DNA from: Pirellulaceae bacterium
GTDB taxonomy: Bacteria > Planctomycetota > Planctomycetia > Pirellulales > Pirellulaceae
Length of the DNA: 39,036 bases
Reading direction: 5' to 3'
Assembly: GCA_016784735.1 (NCBI GenBank)
Contig: JADHUC010000084.1
Span: 1-39,036, forward strand
Part shown: in pieces, positions 1-9,804 of the stretch
How the letters are laid out: each line of letters begins with the position of its first letter
Position numbering within the stretch: the first letter of the stretch is position 1
The notes under the pieces: generated by a model
Told to the model about the DNA's origin: nothing
Seen by the model: the letters and a program-made list of their open reading frames with translations, nothing else
Databases searched by the model: none
Program-made: the position numbers and the translations under genes

Positions 1-60
1 GCCGGACGGGACCTTGCAGCGACAGAGCACGCTGCCATCTGTTTCGAGGTCCCGTCCGGC
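1..60. repeat. Nested inverted repeat at the window edge
   Basis: The first 14 bases (GCCGGACGGGACCT) are repeated as a perfect reverse complement at 47-60. Inside lies a second perfect 6-bp pair, GCAGCG at 16-21 and CGCTGC at 30-35, so the whole segment can fold as a two-tier hairpin. No T-tract follows. It may be a terminator of a gene left of the window or one of the dispersed planctomycete intergenic repeats; the sequence alone does not decide. Confidence 0.6.
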
Positions 61-363
61 AGCCGGGACCTACCAGGATCGGGTAATACTCTTTTCGTTG
101 TTTCGCATTCGACCTATTTCGTGAGTTTGCTTGAATTCCTTGCTGTGTGTGGGTTAGGATACATACAGAGTGATTTCCTCGTCGTTACGCCTGCTCGTCC
201 GTTCTTTCGCGTTTTGGTCCTATGTTCCGCCGTACCAACGAGTTACGGTGCCCCGGCCCTTCTTGGCCCTGTCAGGGGAATAATGGGCCGCCCCGAATGC
301 GAATGATCGAATGCCTGGCAGGCGATTTGACCACTGTCAGACACCCAGAACCGCGGAGAAAGG
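61..363. other. Intergenic region upstream of the ECF sigma factor
   Basis: No convincing gene is seen. A 61-codon open frame at 121-306 starts with GTG, has no clear ribosome binding site and an unremarkable composition, so I do not call it. A weak sigma70-like pair, TTGAAT at 131-136 and TAGGAT at 155-160 with an 18-bp spacer, could serve the sigma factor gene, but it is about 200 bp upstream of the start and is only a candidate. Confidence 0.4.
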
Positions 364-870
364 GTGGCCTTGGCGCTAACGCAGGCGGACTTTAACCGTT
401 TGGTCGAGGACCACGGTCCCGTCCTGTACCGGATGGCCTACCGGATGATCGGCGACCAGCACGAAGCGGAGGATATGGTCCAAGAGACCTACCGCTCGGT
501 GTGGAAAAGTCGATCCCGGTATGATCCGAGCCGGGGAGGCCGCGCTTGGTTGGTGTCGATTTTGCGCCGCCGGGTGATTGACCGATGGCGCAAGCGGCCT
601 CCGCCGAGTCCGATGTCCGGGGATGCCTCTCCGGAGATCAGTGTCGCAGGCGACGACCCGTTCTTCGACGAGTTCACGGACGAGGTGCAAGCCGCACTGG
701 ATCTCTTGCAGGAAGACCTGCGGGAGACGCTGTTGCTGGTGGTGGTCGGCGAGTTGACCCACCAAGAGGCCGCCGATTTGCTCGGGATTCCCTTGGGAAC
801 CGTGCTATCCCGCGTCAGCCGGGCACGTACTCGATTGCGAGACTATTTGGGAGCGTATGTGAGAACGTGA
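364..870 (+). CDS. RNA polymerase sigma factor, ECF subfamily
   Basis: This 168-aa protein has the two-domain layout of an ECF (sigma-70 family) factor. Region 2 spans roughly residues 10-78, with the acidic helix GDQHEAEDMVQETY and a basic end (RRRVIDRWRKR) that in this family binds the -10 element. Region 4 spans about 110-162, with the helix-turn-helix LTHQEAADLLGIPLGTVLSR. The start is GTG, directly preceded by GGAGAAAGG. It is followed 78 bp later, on the same strand, by a membrane VWA protein whose N-terminus is cytoplasmic, so the pair could be a sigma factor with its membrane-bound regulator, a common planctomycete arrangement. The ECF assignment is firm; the target regulon is unknown. 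Confidence 0.93.
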   Translation: MALALTQADFNRLVEDHGPVLYRMAYRMIGDQHEAEDMVQETYRSVWKSRSRYDPSRGGRAWLVSILRRRVIDRWRKRPPPSPMSGDASPEISVAGDDPFFDEFTDEVQAALDLLQEDLRETLLLVVVGELTHQEAADLLGIPLGTVLSRVSRARTRLRDYLGAYVRT

Positions 871-948
871 TCACGAGGGCCAGGCAGAAGCGCGGCTTTT
901 CAAAGAAGCCGGGTTTCCTGCCATGCCCGGAATCCTACCCGCCTAACA

Positions 949-3156
949 ATGCCCGAACGCGAATCCGAACAGAAACTCGACACACGGTTGCAGGCCGTAC
1001 CGATTCCGGGCGACTTGTTGAGGCGTCTGCGCGGAATCACGGTCTTGACCGACGAGGAGTTGGACCACCGCCTGCGAAGCGTGCCAACGCCGAGGGGGCT
1101 GGTCGAGCGAATCAGACGCGTCGTGGCAGACGAGGAAACCGATCGCCAGCTTCGTGACGTGCCGCCTCGGCCACAGGTGGTCGCACGAGCACGGGTCATC
1201 CCGATGCGCCGACGCCGCTCGGCTGTCGGCAGGCTTGCTTTGGCCGCCTCGATGTTGATTGCCCTTGGCGCAGGCTACTTCTCCGCTCTCGGCGGACTTC
1301 TCTCGATATTTCGCCCCACTCCACGCGATCCGATTTCGGTGGTATTCATCGATGAGGGGCCACTGGAAATCATCAGCCCAACGGACAACACCGTCACGAT
1401 TGTCCCGACTCCGGGGGTTGATCACTTGGCAGTGACGCCGGATGGTTCGATATCAAGGGAGCCAGAATTCGTTCTGATTCAAACAATCCAATCCTTGGAT
1501 CCCGGCCCTGCCGGCGAACTGTTCCAGGAAATTGGCACGGTTTGGAGGCCAACGGACAATTGGCTGCTCCTGCGGTGGGGAGTTCTGGGATATTCGTACC
1601 ATGAGACCGAAGTGCTGCCCGATTTGAGGACGACCACAGTGCCGATGGCGCGTGGGATCAAGGCACCACTGGCGCGCGGCTTTGACCGGGAGTTTCTCTA
1701 CAGTCGCGGCATTAATCCCCCGGTTTTAGTGGCATCGGACGGTTCGTCTCGTTCCATCAACGCTCCGCTCGCAACGGATACGTCCAGCCTGGATCTCGCG
1801 CGACGGCTGATCGCCGAAGGCCGGCTGCCCCATCCCGAGCAGGTCCACGCAGAACACTTCGTGGCGGCAATGGACTACCAGTACGCTCCGGCCAAGCCTG
1901 GGAGCCTGGCCATCCGAACGGCAGCGGGGGCTTCCGTATTCAGCCCCGGTGCTGCGGGCTTGGTGCAGATTGGCGTCAAGGCGGGCGTGCCCGACAAACG
2001 CACGCTCCCGGCCACCGACCTGATCGTTGTGCTGGACACTTCCAACAGTATGAATTGGGAAGGGAAGTTGGATGCAGCTCGGCGTGGTCTGGAAGGATTT
2101 GTAAAACACTTGGGACCGGACGACCGTTTTTCGCTGATCGTCTTCAACGATGAAGTATTCCACGTAGTCGACGAAGCAGGGCCCGATGATGCCGAAGAAA
2201 TCGTTGGCCTCTTGGAACACCTGCGAGCCCGTGGAGGTGCGAACCTTGGCAGCGCGCTCCAATTGGCCCTTTCTGCAGCGTTCGGGAACTCATCCGAATC
2301 ACAGCCGGCGCGTCGATTGGTGCTGATCACGGACAGCGTTTCCGCGTTGAGTAGGGATGAATCGCGGGCGATCGAAGGAATGCTGCGTGAAACCGCTCTA
2401 GCGAACTTCCGCTTCGACGTGTTCGATCTGAGCAGCGAGAGGGAGCCCGCTGGTGCGCTCGTGAGTCTGACCGCCCCCAGCGATGGATTGGTACGCTCGG
2501 TTCGGACGGCGGATCAGGTCTGCTGGTCCCTGGTGGAGACGCTTACGGGCGATTCATCGCTAGTCGCGAGCGAGGCGAGACTACATGTGCAATTCAATCC
2601 GAAAGCGGTCGCCGCGTACCGGTTGATCGGCCACGAAGCGACCGACTTGGGGGGATTGCTGCCGGCATCGGTTGAATCGGATTTGCGGGTCGGCCAGGAA
2701 GCGACGGCGCTATTTGAAGTTTGGCTCTATCCGAACGACGAGAATGACGTGGCCACCGTCCGGCTCCAGTGGACGGAACCGGAAAGTGGGCAATCTCGAT
2801 CAGCCCCAGAGCAGCGAATCAGCCGCATTCAATTTGCCACTTCGTTCGATGGGGCACCGATCTGCCTACAGGCGGCGGCGATTGCCGCGGAGATGGGCGA
2901 GATCCTTCGCCAATCGTTCAACTTTTCTGTGCCGTCGCAGAACGTGTATCTCTTTCGTCCCAAGCCGAGAAGCCTGGACGAGGTCCTGACGGCGACCCGA
3001 CGCGTCAACCGTCAACTGGCCGAACGTGCCGATTTTCAGCGATTCGTGTCGCTGGTCGAGCGTGCCAGCCGCATTTCGACCGAGCGTCGTGCCAGCCTTG
3101 CACGGGCCGGTGCAAGGGGAATAATTCGGGGGCGTTGGCGGGAATCTAGGGACTAG
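949..3156 (+). CDS. Membrane VWA-domain protein, YfbK-like, possible anti-sigma partner
   Basis: This 735-aa protein begins with a soluble segment of about 85 residues holding three related units near residues 10-31, 38-59 and 64-84, each with a core like LDxRLxxVPxPxxLxxRxR. A single membrane helix follows at about 92-116. A von Willebrand A domain lies near 355-530, with the MIDAS motif DTSNS (D363, S365, S367). The stretch after it (FNPKAVAAYRLIGHE) resembles the C-terminal DUF3520 part of YfbK proteins, and the segment before the VWA domain (RLIAEGRLPHPEQVHAEHF) resembles their N-terminal domain. Position next to an ECF sigma factor suggests that the cytoplasmic repeats bind the sigma factor and the VWA part senses something in the periplasm. 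The VWA call is firm; the anti-sigma role is inference. Confidence 0.8.
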   Translation: MPERESEQKLDTRLQAVPIPGDLLRRLRGITVLTDEELDHRLRSVPTPRGLVERIRRVVADEETDRQLRDVPPRPQVVARARVIPMRRRRSAVGRLALAASMLIALGAGYFSALGGLLSIFRPTPRDPISVVFIDEGPLEIISPTDNTVTIVPTPGVDHLAVTPDGSISREPEFVLIQTIQSLDPGPAGELFQEIGTVWRPTDNWLLLRWGVLGYSYHETEVLPDLRTTTVPMARGIKAPLARGFDREFLYSRGINPPVLVASDGSSRSINAPLATDTSSLDLARRLIAEGRLPHPEQVHAEHFVAAMDYQYAPAKPGSLAIRTAAGASVFSPGAAGLVQIGVKAGVPDKRTLPATDLIVVLDTSNSMNWEGKLDAARRGLEGFVKHLGPDDRFSLIVFNDEVFHVVDEAGPDDAEEIVGLLEHLRARGGANLGSALQLALSAAFGNSSESQPARRLVLITDSVSALSRDESRAIEGMLRETALANFRFDVFDLSSEREPAGALVSLTAPSDGLVRSVRTADQVCWSLVETLTGDSSLVASEARLHVQFNPKAVAAYRLIGHEATDLGGLLPASVESDLRVGQEATALFEVWLYPNDENDVATVRLQWTEPESGQSRSAPEQRISRIQFATSFDGAPICLQAAAIAAEMGEILRQSFNFSVPSQNVYLFRPKPRSLDEVLTATRRVNRQLAERADFQRFVSLVERASRISTERRASLARAGARGIIRGRWRESRD

Positions 3157-3406
3157 TCTTCGATGGGAACAAGGATCACGGTAGCTACGCTAAGAACAGA
3201 CTTTGACAAAGCAATGCCCGCACACTTCGCGCAAGAGATCGCCAATGGGTTACGCCCAACGTCTACTATCCGCGGTGACTTGCGGCGAGTCGATCCACAA
3301 GATAACCTGTAAACTAGAGTGCTCGTCGGTTTTGCGTGCTCCGCCGCACCGATATTCTTCGGCTTCGGGACACCGCTTGAAGGGATGTGAAGCGAGGAAA
3401 TAGACC

Positions 3407-6400
3407 ATGAAGAAGCTCGTCTCCGTGAAGACCTGTTTGCTGGGATGCGCGATCCTCTCGTTTGCCAGCGTCTTCTCTGCCCCAGCACAAGCCAAAGAAC
3501 CGGCCCGAGAGTTCCTTCAGGGCTTGCGCGAACGCGGCTATTACGACATGGCGGTCGAGTACCTCGAGAGCATGAAGACCAGCCGCCTTGCGCCCGTCGA
3601 GATGAAGGAGATCCTGTCGTATGAACTTGGGACCACGCTGATCGAAGCGTCGAGGGCCCAACGAGACCTCGCCATCCGGGAGAAGCAACTCGACGAGGCC
3701 CGTGATGCCTTGCGCAAATTCATCGGCATGCATCCGGATCATCAGTTGGCATCGGCGGCAAACAACCAATTGGGCAATTTGCTGGTGGAACGGGCACGTA
3801 TCAAAGTCGAGGTGTCGAAGAAACCGAACGAAGACAAAGCTGCAACGCTGGCCGAAGCGGCAACGCTTTACGACGAAGCCCACAAGGTGTTTGTGAAGGC
3901 ACAAGTGGATTTGAAGGAGAAGCTGAACAGACTAGGGAAAGTGATTCCGGACACGGAGAAGGAGAAGTTGGCTATCCGGGACCAGTTGCGAGCGGATTAC
4001 CTCCAATCGCTCCTGCTGGCCGCTGCGATCAAGGAGGAGTCGGCGGAGACCGCGGCGAAAGGCTCGGAACCGTACAACGCGCTTTTGACAGAAGCGGCTC
4101 AGAATTATGCCGATATCACGGAGAACTATCGCAAGTGGGTGGCCGGGCAATACGCGGTGATGTACCGAGGGCGCTGCAACCAGAAGATGGGCAAGTACAA
4201 GGATGCCCTGAGCTTTTTCGAGGATTTGCTGGACCAGCCCGATGATGAGGATGCGTTTCGCCCGCTGAAGACAAAGACGTTGCTGCTGGCCCTCGTTTGC
4301 TGGGAAAACAGCGATCCTCCGCTGTACGCCGTCGCTGTCCAGAAACTGGACCCTTGGGTCGCCAAGGTGCGGCCGGTTGAGAAAGAGACGGACGAGTGGC
4401 TGGAATTGAGGCTCGGGTTGGCCCGGGTGCAGGCGGAACTGGCGCAACAACTCAAGGCCAAGGACCCCAAAGACGCTCAGGCCAAACGCCTTACAACCGA
4501 CGCCCGCAAGAACGCCCAGGTCATAACCAGAGTGAAGGGCGTATCGTCCGATCTGAAGAAGCGGGCTACGGACCTGCTTGCGAAAATCGGCGTCGATGTG
4601 TCGGACCCAACCGAAGGCGCCGATCCAAAGACGTTCGCCGAAGCCATGCAGGCCGGTCGAAGCGCACTGGATGCCATGCAAACGGCTGGCATCGTTCTGA
4701 AGACGGTACCACAGCGGATCACCAAAGAGAAGGACGAAGCGGTCAAAGCTCAGTTACAGCAACAATTGAAGGACGCGGGGACGGCGGCCACGACGGCAGC
4801 CGCAGATGCCAAACGCTTCTACCGCATGGCTCTGGGCCTCGTCGACCGCGATACAGACGTCCGCGACGTGAACGTCGTTCGATACTTCCTCTGTTTCCTC
4901 CATTACAGCACGAAGGAGTACTACGATGCGGGCCTTGTCGGCGAGTTCGTGGCTCGCCGGTATCCGGACAGCGCCGGTGCCCGGCAGAGTGCCAAGATCG
5001 CCATGGCCGCGTACTTGAAGCTCTATACGGACAGTGAATCGGAAGACAAGGAATTCGAGAAGAACCACATCGTCGGCATCGCGAACTACATCACGCAGAA
5101 ATGGTCCGATCAGCCGGAGGCTGTCGAGGCGCTTAATACGCTGATTCCTTTTATGATCCAGGCCGGCGACCTGGCCATGGCCGAGAAATACTTGAACGAC
5201 ATACCGGAAGATTCGGCCAAACGCGGCGATGCCGAAATCAAAACGGGCCAGGCGATGTGGAGTGCCTACCTGAAAGGGATGCAGGAGATTCGCAAGTGGG
5301 AGGCGGGCGATGAGCCTACTCCGGAAGGGACCGATATCCCGGCGAAAAAGGCGACGCTGGACCAGTTGAAGGGCCGGGCGCAAACGATCCTGGCCGCTGG
5401 AGTCGCCCGTATGCAACAAGCCGGCGGAGTCACGGAGCCCGTAGTGACGGCCGCACTTTCGCTCGCCCAGATCTACGTCGACACCGAACAGGTCGACAAA
5501 GCAATAGCTCTACTGGAAGACAAGACCATCGGACCGCTAACGCTGGTCGAGGCAGGCCATGCGGCGACGACTCGTGAGAACTTCAACGCAGAGGTCTACA
5601 AGACGGCCCTCCGTGCCTACATCTCCTCGTTGGCCGGGGCTGCCGATAGCGACGCTGTGATCAAGAAGGCCACCGGCGTGATGGACGCCATGAAAGCGGC
5701 CATCGAGCAAGACAAACTGATTGACATGTACGTCGGCTTGGCCCGTGATTTGGAGGAGCAAATCAAGTTGGCCTCGCCCGAAGCCAAGAAGCCGCTCTCG
5801 AAGGGTTTCGAAACCTTCCTGAAACGCTTGCGTACCGGGTCCACTGAACTAAGTGTGCTGAACTGGGTCGCGGCGACGTTTTACAGCCTTGGGAAGGGAT
5901 TTGACACGGGTACGCAGTTGCCCGCCGAGGCAAAGGGATACTATCAGGAGGCGGCCGACACGTACGAGGAGATCCTGAAAAAGGTCAAGTTCGACAATCC
6001 GGATATGCAAACGCAGATCCGCTTGCGTCTGGCTCGGACGAAGCTGAAGCTAGGGAAGTTCGTCGATTCGCGAGATTTGTACAAACAGATCCTCACGGAA
6101 AAAAACATGACGCTTGATGTCCAGGTCGAGGCAGCCCTGTTGTACCAGGAGTGGGCCGCCTTTCCCGGCAAGGAAGCGCTGTACCTGAAGGCGCTCGCCG
6201 GTGCCGAACCGGACCCGCAAACAGGCAAGAACATCATTTGGGGCTGGGGACGATTGTTTCAGATCACGGCAAAGTATCCTGAATATCGTAACGTGTTTCA
6301 CGAAGCTCGCTACAACTTGGCCGTGTGCCGCCTGAAAATGTCCGGTGCCGCGAAGTCGACGGACGAGAAGACGGAGCTAGTGAATAAGGCAAAGAGAGCC

Positions 6401-6562
6401 ATTCTGCAAACGCAGCAATTGTATGGAAAAGGGGCTGAATGGGAGGCGTGGAGGCCGCGCTACGACGAATTGATGAAGAAAGTCCAACGGGCCCTCAGGG
6501 AAAAAGCGGTCGGCTTGCCGAAGGACAGGGCCCCGGAGCCAACAGAGGTCGTGACCGAATAG
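3407..6562 (+). CDS. Large exported TPR-repeat protein
   Basis: This 1051-aa protein starts with a classical signal peptide (MKKLVSVKTC..., cleavage likely after AQA at residue 29). The rest is almost entirely helical, with many Ala/Leu/Glu/Lys-rich helix pairs typical of degenerate tetratricopeptide repeats, for example around residues 25-110, 220-300 and 840-930. No catalytic motif is visible. GAGGAAA lies 8 nt before the ATG. It heads a plus-strand run with a second exported TPR-like protein, a TolQ/ExbB channel and two ExbD proteins, so a role as a periplasmic scaffold of an energised envelope complex is plausible but not shown. It is much longer than Tol-associated CpoB (about 260 aa), so direct orthology is unlikely. 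Confidence 0.75.
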   Translation: MKKLVSVKTCLLGCAILSFASVFSAPAQAKEPAREFLQGLRERGYYDMAVEYLESMKTSRLAPVEMKEILSYELGTTLIEASRAQRDLAIREKQLDEARDALRKFIGMHPDHQLASAANNQLGNLLVERARIKVEVSKKPNEDKAATLAEAATLYDEAHKVFVKAQVDLKEKLNRLGKVIPDTEKEKLAIRDQLRADYLQSLLLAAAIKEESAETAAKGSEPYNALLTEAAQNYADITENYRKWVAGQYAVMYRGRCNQKMGKYKDALSFFEDLLDQPDDEDAFRPLKTKTLLLALVCWENSDPPLYAVAVQKLDPWVAKVRPVEKETDEWLELRLGLARVQAELAQQLKAKDPKDAQAKRLTTDARKNAQVITRVKGVSSDLKKRATDLLAKIGVDVSDPTEGADPKTFAEAMQAGRSALDAMQTAGIVLKTVPQRITKEKDEAVKAQLQQQLKDAGTAATTAAADAKRFYRMALGLVDRDTDVRDVNVVRYFLCFLHYSTKEYYDAGLVGEFVARRYPDSAGARQSAKIAMAAYLKLYTDSESEDKEFEKNHIVGIANYITQKWSDQPEAVEALNTLIPFMIQAGDLAMAEKYLNDIPEDSAKRGDAEIKTGQAMWSAYLKGMQEIRKWEAGDEPTPEGTDIPAKKATLDQLKGRAQTILAAGVARMQQAGGVTEPVVTAALSLAQIYVDTEQVDKAIALLEDKTIGPLTLVEAGHAATTRENFNAEVYKTALRAYISSLAGAADSDAVIKKATGVMDAMKAAIEQDKLIDMYVGLARDLEEQIKLASPEAKKPLSKGFETFLKRLRTGSTELSVLNWVAATFYSLGKGFDTGTQLPAEAKGYYQEAADTYEEILKKVKFDNPDMQTQIRLRLARTKLKLGKFVDSRDLYKQILTEKNMTLDVQVEAALLYQEWAAFPGKEALYLKALAGAEPDPQTGKNIIWGWGRLFQITAKYPEYRNVFHEARYNLAVCRLKMSGAAKSTDEKTELVNKAKRAILQTQQLYGKGAEWEAWRPRYDELMKKVQRALREKAVGLPKDRAPEPTEVVTE

Positions 6563-6691
6563 CGGGCAACGAAGTAGGACGGGGCCCCGGCCCGTCAGGA
6601 CGGCTCCGGGTAGCCGTCCTGCAATCTGCGCGAAATGACGTCGAAATCGTTGATAACTGATGTAACTTGAAAGACGAAGGAGTGCGTTTTC

Positions 6692-7726
6692 ATGAACAAG
6701 CTCTTGGCTACTCTCTTGCTGACTACGAGTGTTCTTTGGTCGGCGGTTTGCTTGGCGCAGGACGATGCGGTGTTCAGCAAGAAGACCGGCACGCCCACGC
6801 GAGGCTTGATCAGCGCCGTCAGCCCCCAACAGGTAACGATCCAGACCACGGGCATCGCTCGGAATATCGAAGTCAAAGACATTCTGAAAGTCACGTTCGG
6901 TGATGAGCCGTCGGAATTGACCACTGCGCGACAGCGCGCTTTGGCTGGCCAGTTCGGGGATGCCATCGAGGAGTTGGGCAAGGTAAACGAGGCGGAAATC
7001 ACGAACGACGTCATCAAACAGGATGTTGTCTACTACAGGGCGTACTCTGGGGCGAAACACGCCATGTCGTCCGGCGGAGACAAGAAGGCGGCACAGGACC
7101 AGTTGTATGCTTTCGTCTCTGCCAACCCCAACTCGTTTCATTTCTTCGAAGCCGCTGAACTGCTTGGCGACCTTGCCTTCGCCCGGGCGGATTATGCCGG
7201 CGCCGCAAGGTTCTACGGCGGACTCGCGAGAGCACCCTGGAAGGAATACGAACTGCGGGCCTACGTGCTGCAGGCCCGTTCGATGTCGGCAGAGGGAAAA
7301 TACGCCGAGGCGCTGCCGGGCTTCGAGCAGGTGCTGACGTCCGGCTTGACCACGCCGGAGGCATTGGAGCAGAAAATGCACGCCACCGTTGGCAAGGCGG
7401 TCTGCCTGGCTGCGACCGGCAAGCACGACGAAGGCATCCAGATCGTCGAGGATTTAATCGCCAAGAACGATCCAGCGGACGCGACGCTGTTCGGTCGAGC
7501 CTACAACGCTTTGGGGGCGTGTTACATGAAGACCGGCAAGACCAAAGAGGCGCTGCTGGCATTTCTTCACACGGATGTGCTGTTCTACAGAGACCCGGAA
7601 ACCCACGCCGAGGCGTTGTTTCATCTCAGTAAACTTTGGGGAGATGTGGGTAAATCGGATCGGGCCGTACGGGCTCGTGGCCTGCTGACAAGCCAATACG
7701 CGGGCAGTCGCTGGGCGGCTCAGTGA
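6692..7726 (+). CDS. Exported TPR-like protein
   Basis: This 344-aa protein has a signal peptide (residues 1 to about 22, ending in CLA before QDDAV). A short segment of about 60 residues may be a small beta domain (GLISAVSPQQVTIQTTGI), followed by helical repeats of TPR type from about residue 70 to the end, such as EYELRAYVLQARSMSAEGKYAEALPG in two overlapping helices. AAGGAG stands 10 nt before the ATG. It lies 129 bp after the large TPR protein and just before the ExbB/ExbD genes, and probably works with them in the periplasm. I do not recognise a named family. Confidence 0.72.
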   Translation: MNKLLATLLLTTSVLWSAVCLAQDDAVFSKKTGTPTRGLISAVSPQQVTIQTTGIARNIEVKDILKVTFGDEPSELTTARQRALAGQFGDAIEELGKVNEAEITNDVIKQDVVYYRAYSGAKHAMSSGGDKKAAQDQLYAFVSANPNSFHFFEAAELLGDLAFARADYAGAARFYGGLARAPWKEYELRAYVLQARSMSAEGKYAEALPGFEQVLTSGLTTPEALEQKMHATVGKAVCLAATGKHDEGIQIVEDLIAKNDPADATLFGRAYNALGACYMKTGKTKEALLAFLHTDVLFYRDPETHAEALFHLSKLWGDVGKSDRAVRARGLLTSQYAGSRWAAQ

Positions 7727-7829
7727 TAGCGGTGCTTTACCCGTCCTCGGATGGGATTAGAATATGGAACTTGGTGAGAGAAGAATTCCAAGCTCGTTCA
7801 AGCAGAATCACGGATTCTTGGAGGGAACA

Positions 7830-8678
7830 ATGCGGCGACGTGTACTGAACGGTCCCTTGGCAGGTGTTTTTTGTTTATTGGCGGTGTTCGTGCTGGCTGT
7901 GGGGGCGTTTTCGCTAACCTCCCTGGCGCCGTCCAGCACCGCAGTTGCGGCGGAAGAAGGCGGCGAAGACATCTTCGAGGGGGACGCGGCGGCTGCCGAA
8001 CCCGCGGCGGCAGCCCCCACGGATACGGGCGACGAAACGCCGGAGGAACAGAGCATCTTGAAGTGGGTCTACGACGCGTTGGGGATAGGCTACAGCTTGA
8101 TTTTCCTGGGACTTTCCTTCACGCTGGTCGCCCTGTTCGTCATGAACGTGCTGGTCGCCCGCCGCGACAACGTGTGTCCCATGCTCTTGGTGGAGACCTT
8201 CGAGGGTCACCTGAACGAGAAACGATACCAGGAGGCATACGAACTGGCGAAGGCCGACGAATCGTTCCTGGGGCAGGTTCTCTCGGCTGGGCTGGCCAAA
8301 CTGTCGGCCGGCTACTCGCAGGCGATCGAAGCCATGCAGGAAGTGGGTGAAGAAGAGAACATGAAACTGGAACACCGGCTGAGCTATATGGCACTGATCG
8401 GCACGATCAGCCCGATGGTCGGTCTGTTTGGCACGGTTCACGGTATGATTGCGTCGTTCCAGGTGATCGCGACGAGTCCCTCCGCGCCGAAGCCGTCCGA
8501 ATTGGCACAAGGTATTTCGACCGCGTTGTTTACGACCTTGCTCGGCTTGGCGATCGCCATTCCGGCCATCGCGGCCTTTAACATCCTGAAGAACCGTGTG
8601 TCCCGACTGGTTTTGGAAGTCGGCATTCTGAGCGAAAGCCTCATGAGCCGTTTCGAGAACGTGGGCGCGCAGAAGTAG
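7830..8678 (+). CDS. MotA/TolQ/ExbB proton channel family protein
   Basis: The protein has 282 aa from the ATG at 7830, which GGAGG at 7820-7824 supports; an in-frame ATG at 7764 lacks such a site. An N-terminal hydrophobic segment looks like a signal peptide or extra membrane helix, followed by an Ala/Glu-rich linker (about residues 35-65). Then comes the family core: one membrane helix near 76-98, a cytoplasmic loop (LAKLSAGYSQAIEAMQEVGE), and two helices near 185-210 and 225-250 with the signature TISPMVGLFGTVHGMI. Such proteins form the pentameric stator that uses the proton motive force together with ExbD/TolR. Two exbD-like genes follow at once. The N-terminal extension is typical of planctomycete members, as I recall. 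Confidence 0.92.
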   Translation: MRRRVLNGPLAGVFCLLAVFVLAVGAFSLTSLAPSSTAVAAEEGGEDIFEGDAAAAEPAAAAPTDTGDETPEEQSILKWVYDALGIGYSLIFLGLSFTLVALFVMNVLVARRDNVCPMLLVETFEGHLNEKRYQEAYELAKADESFLGQVLSAGLAKLSAGYSQAIEAMQEVGEEENMKLEHRLSYMALIGTISPMVGLFGTVHGMIASFQVIATSPSAPKPSELAQGISTALFTTLLGLAIAIPAIAAFNILKNRVSRLVLEVGILSESLMSRFENVGAQK

Positions 8679-8712
8679 GTCCGGTCCCCGATCGTTGTGG
8701 AGCGAAAACGAA

Positions 8713-9153
8713 ATGAGGATCAAGAAGGCACCGTCCGGAATCCAGGAAGGCGATATGACGCCGATGATCGACATGACTTTCCAGTTGATCGCCTTTTTTA
8801 TGGTGCTGATCAATTTCTCGCAAAGCGAGCAGAACGAGCGGATCCTGCTGCCGGACAGCGAATTGGCCAAGCCGCCCGAGGCGCCGCTCGACTTCCCCAT
8901 CACGCTGCACCTGACCAAAGAAGGATCGGTGATCATTGGCGGCCAGGAAATAACCATCGAAGGTCTGGCACCGTACTTGTCGGCCGAAGCGGATGTTCTG
9001 AGAATCCGTGGTAAGCCGTTGTCGGACGCCACGATCATCATTCGTGGCCATCGGGAGGCACAGACCGGAAAGGTGCAAGATCTGATCCGGGTGTGTCAAC
9101 AGACCAATTTCGAGAAATTCGCCTTGCGTGCTAAAGAGAACGTAGGCAACTGA
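8713..9153 (+). CDS. ExbD/TolR family protein (first copy)
   Basis: This is a 146-aa biopolymer transport protein. A short cytoplasmic N-terminus leads into the motif DMTPMIDMTFQLIAFFMVLI, the single membrane helix whose aspartate (in PMIDM) takes part in proton flow through the ExbB/TolQ channel. The remainder is a periplasmic alpha/beta domain. The ATG at 8713 is preferred because GGAG sits 10 nt upstream; an upstream in-frame TTG at 8695 is less likely. It lies 34 bp after the ExbB gene and 45 bp before a second ExbD, an arrangement like tolQR with a duplicated R partner. Confidence 0.92.
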   Translation: MRIKKAPSGIQEGDMTPMIDMTFQLIAFFMVLINFSQSEQNERILLPDSELAKPPEAPLDFPITLHLTKEGSVIIGGQEITIEGLAPYLSAEADVLRIRGKPLSDATIIIRGHREAQTGKVQDLIRVCQQTNFEKFALRAKENVGN

Positions 9154-9198
9154 CCGTGCTTTCTGACACCTGAAACCCGAAACCTGAAGATAGCAGTC

Positions 9199-9699
9199 AT
9201 GAAAGTCCGCAACGTCTCTGGAATGGAGGAAGAAAGGGTCGAGGTGCCGATGACACCGATGATTGACATCGTGTTTCAGCTCCTCGTTTTCTTCATCATG
9301 ACCTTCAAAATCGTCTCGCTGGAGGGCGATTTCAATATCAAGATGCCCCTGGCGGCGCCGTCAGAAGGCTTACCGGACGAAGACAAGCTGCCGCCGATGA
9401 AGGTCCGCTTGAAAGCCAGCTCCAGTGGGGATTTGGCACAGATCTCATTGAACGACAATAACTTCGGCGTGAATTTCGACAGCTTGCATAACTACATCAT
9501 CAGCATCATTGGAGACGAACGCGGCCCCGGCAGTGTTCAAGAGACGGCGGAAGTCGAGCTGGATTGCGACTACAACCTGAAATATGACGGCGTCATCAGG
9601 GCCGTTACCGCCGTATCGGGTTTCGTCGATGACGATGGGAACATCGTCAAGCTCGTCGAGAAGATCAAATTCGCCCAACCACGCCCCGCCGGTGGTTGA
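9199..9699 (+). CDS. ExbD/TolR family protein (second copy)
   Basis: This 166-aa protein has the same layout as the preceding gene: a basic and acidic N-terminus, the membrane segment with VPMTPMIDIVFQLLVFFIMT that carries the conserved Asp, and a periplasmic domain of about 120 residues. The two ExbD copies are clearly diverged outside the membrane helix (this one has a longer acidic C-terminal part), which suggests a heterodimer or separate partners rather than a recent duplication. No strong ribosome binding site is seen, so translation may depend on the upstream gene. Confidence 0.92.
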   Translation: MKVRNVSGMEEERVEVPMTPMIDIVFQLLVFFIMTFKIVSLEGDFNIKMPLAAPSEGLPDEDKLPPMKVRLKASSSGDLAQISLNDNNFGVNFDSLHNYIISIIGDERGPGSVQETAEVELDCDYNLKYDGVIRAVTAVSGFVDDDGNIVKLVEKIKFAQPRPAGG

Positions 9700-9804
9700 G
9701 CGACAGGGCTCCCTCAAGACCAGAAACTGTGGACCGAACTGCCCTTAACCCTCATAATCAGGATGGGGACAAGGAAGCGAAGACGCGCTTTCGGGGAGGG
9801 AGCG

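Noticed and set aside
6377..7426. 349-codon antisense frame across two TPR-type genes
   Set aside because: It overlaps two plus-strand genes with signal peptides and ribosome binding sites; no domain seen in it.
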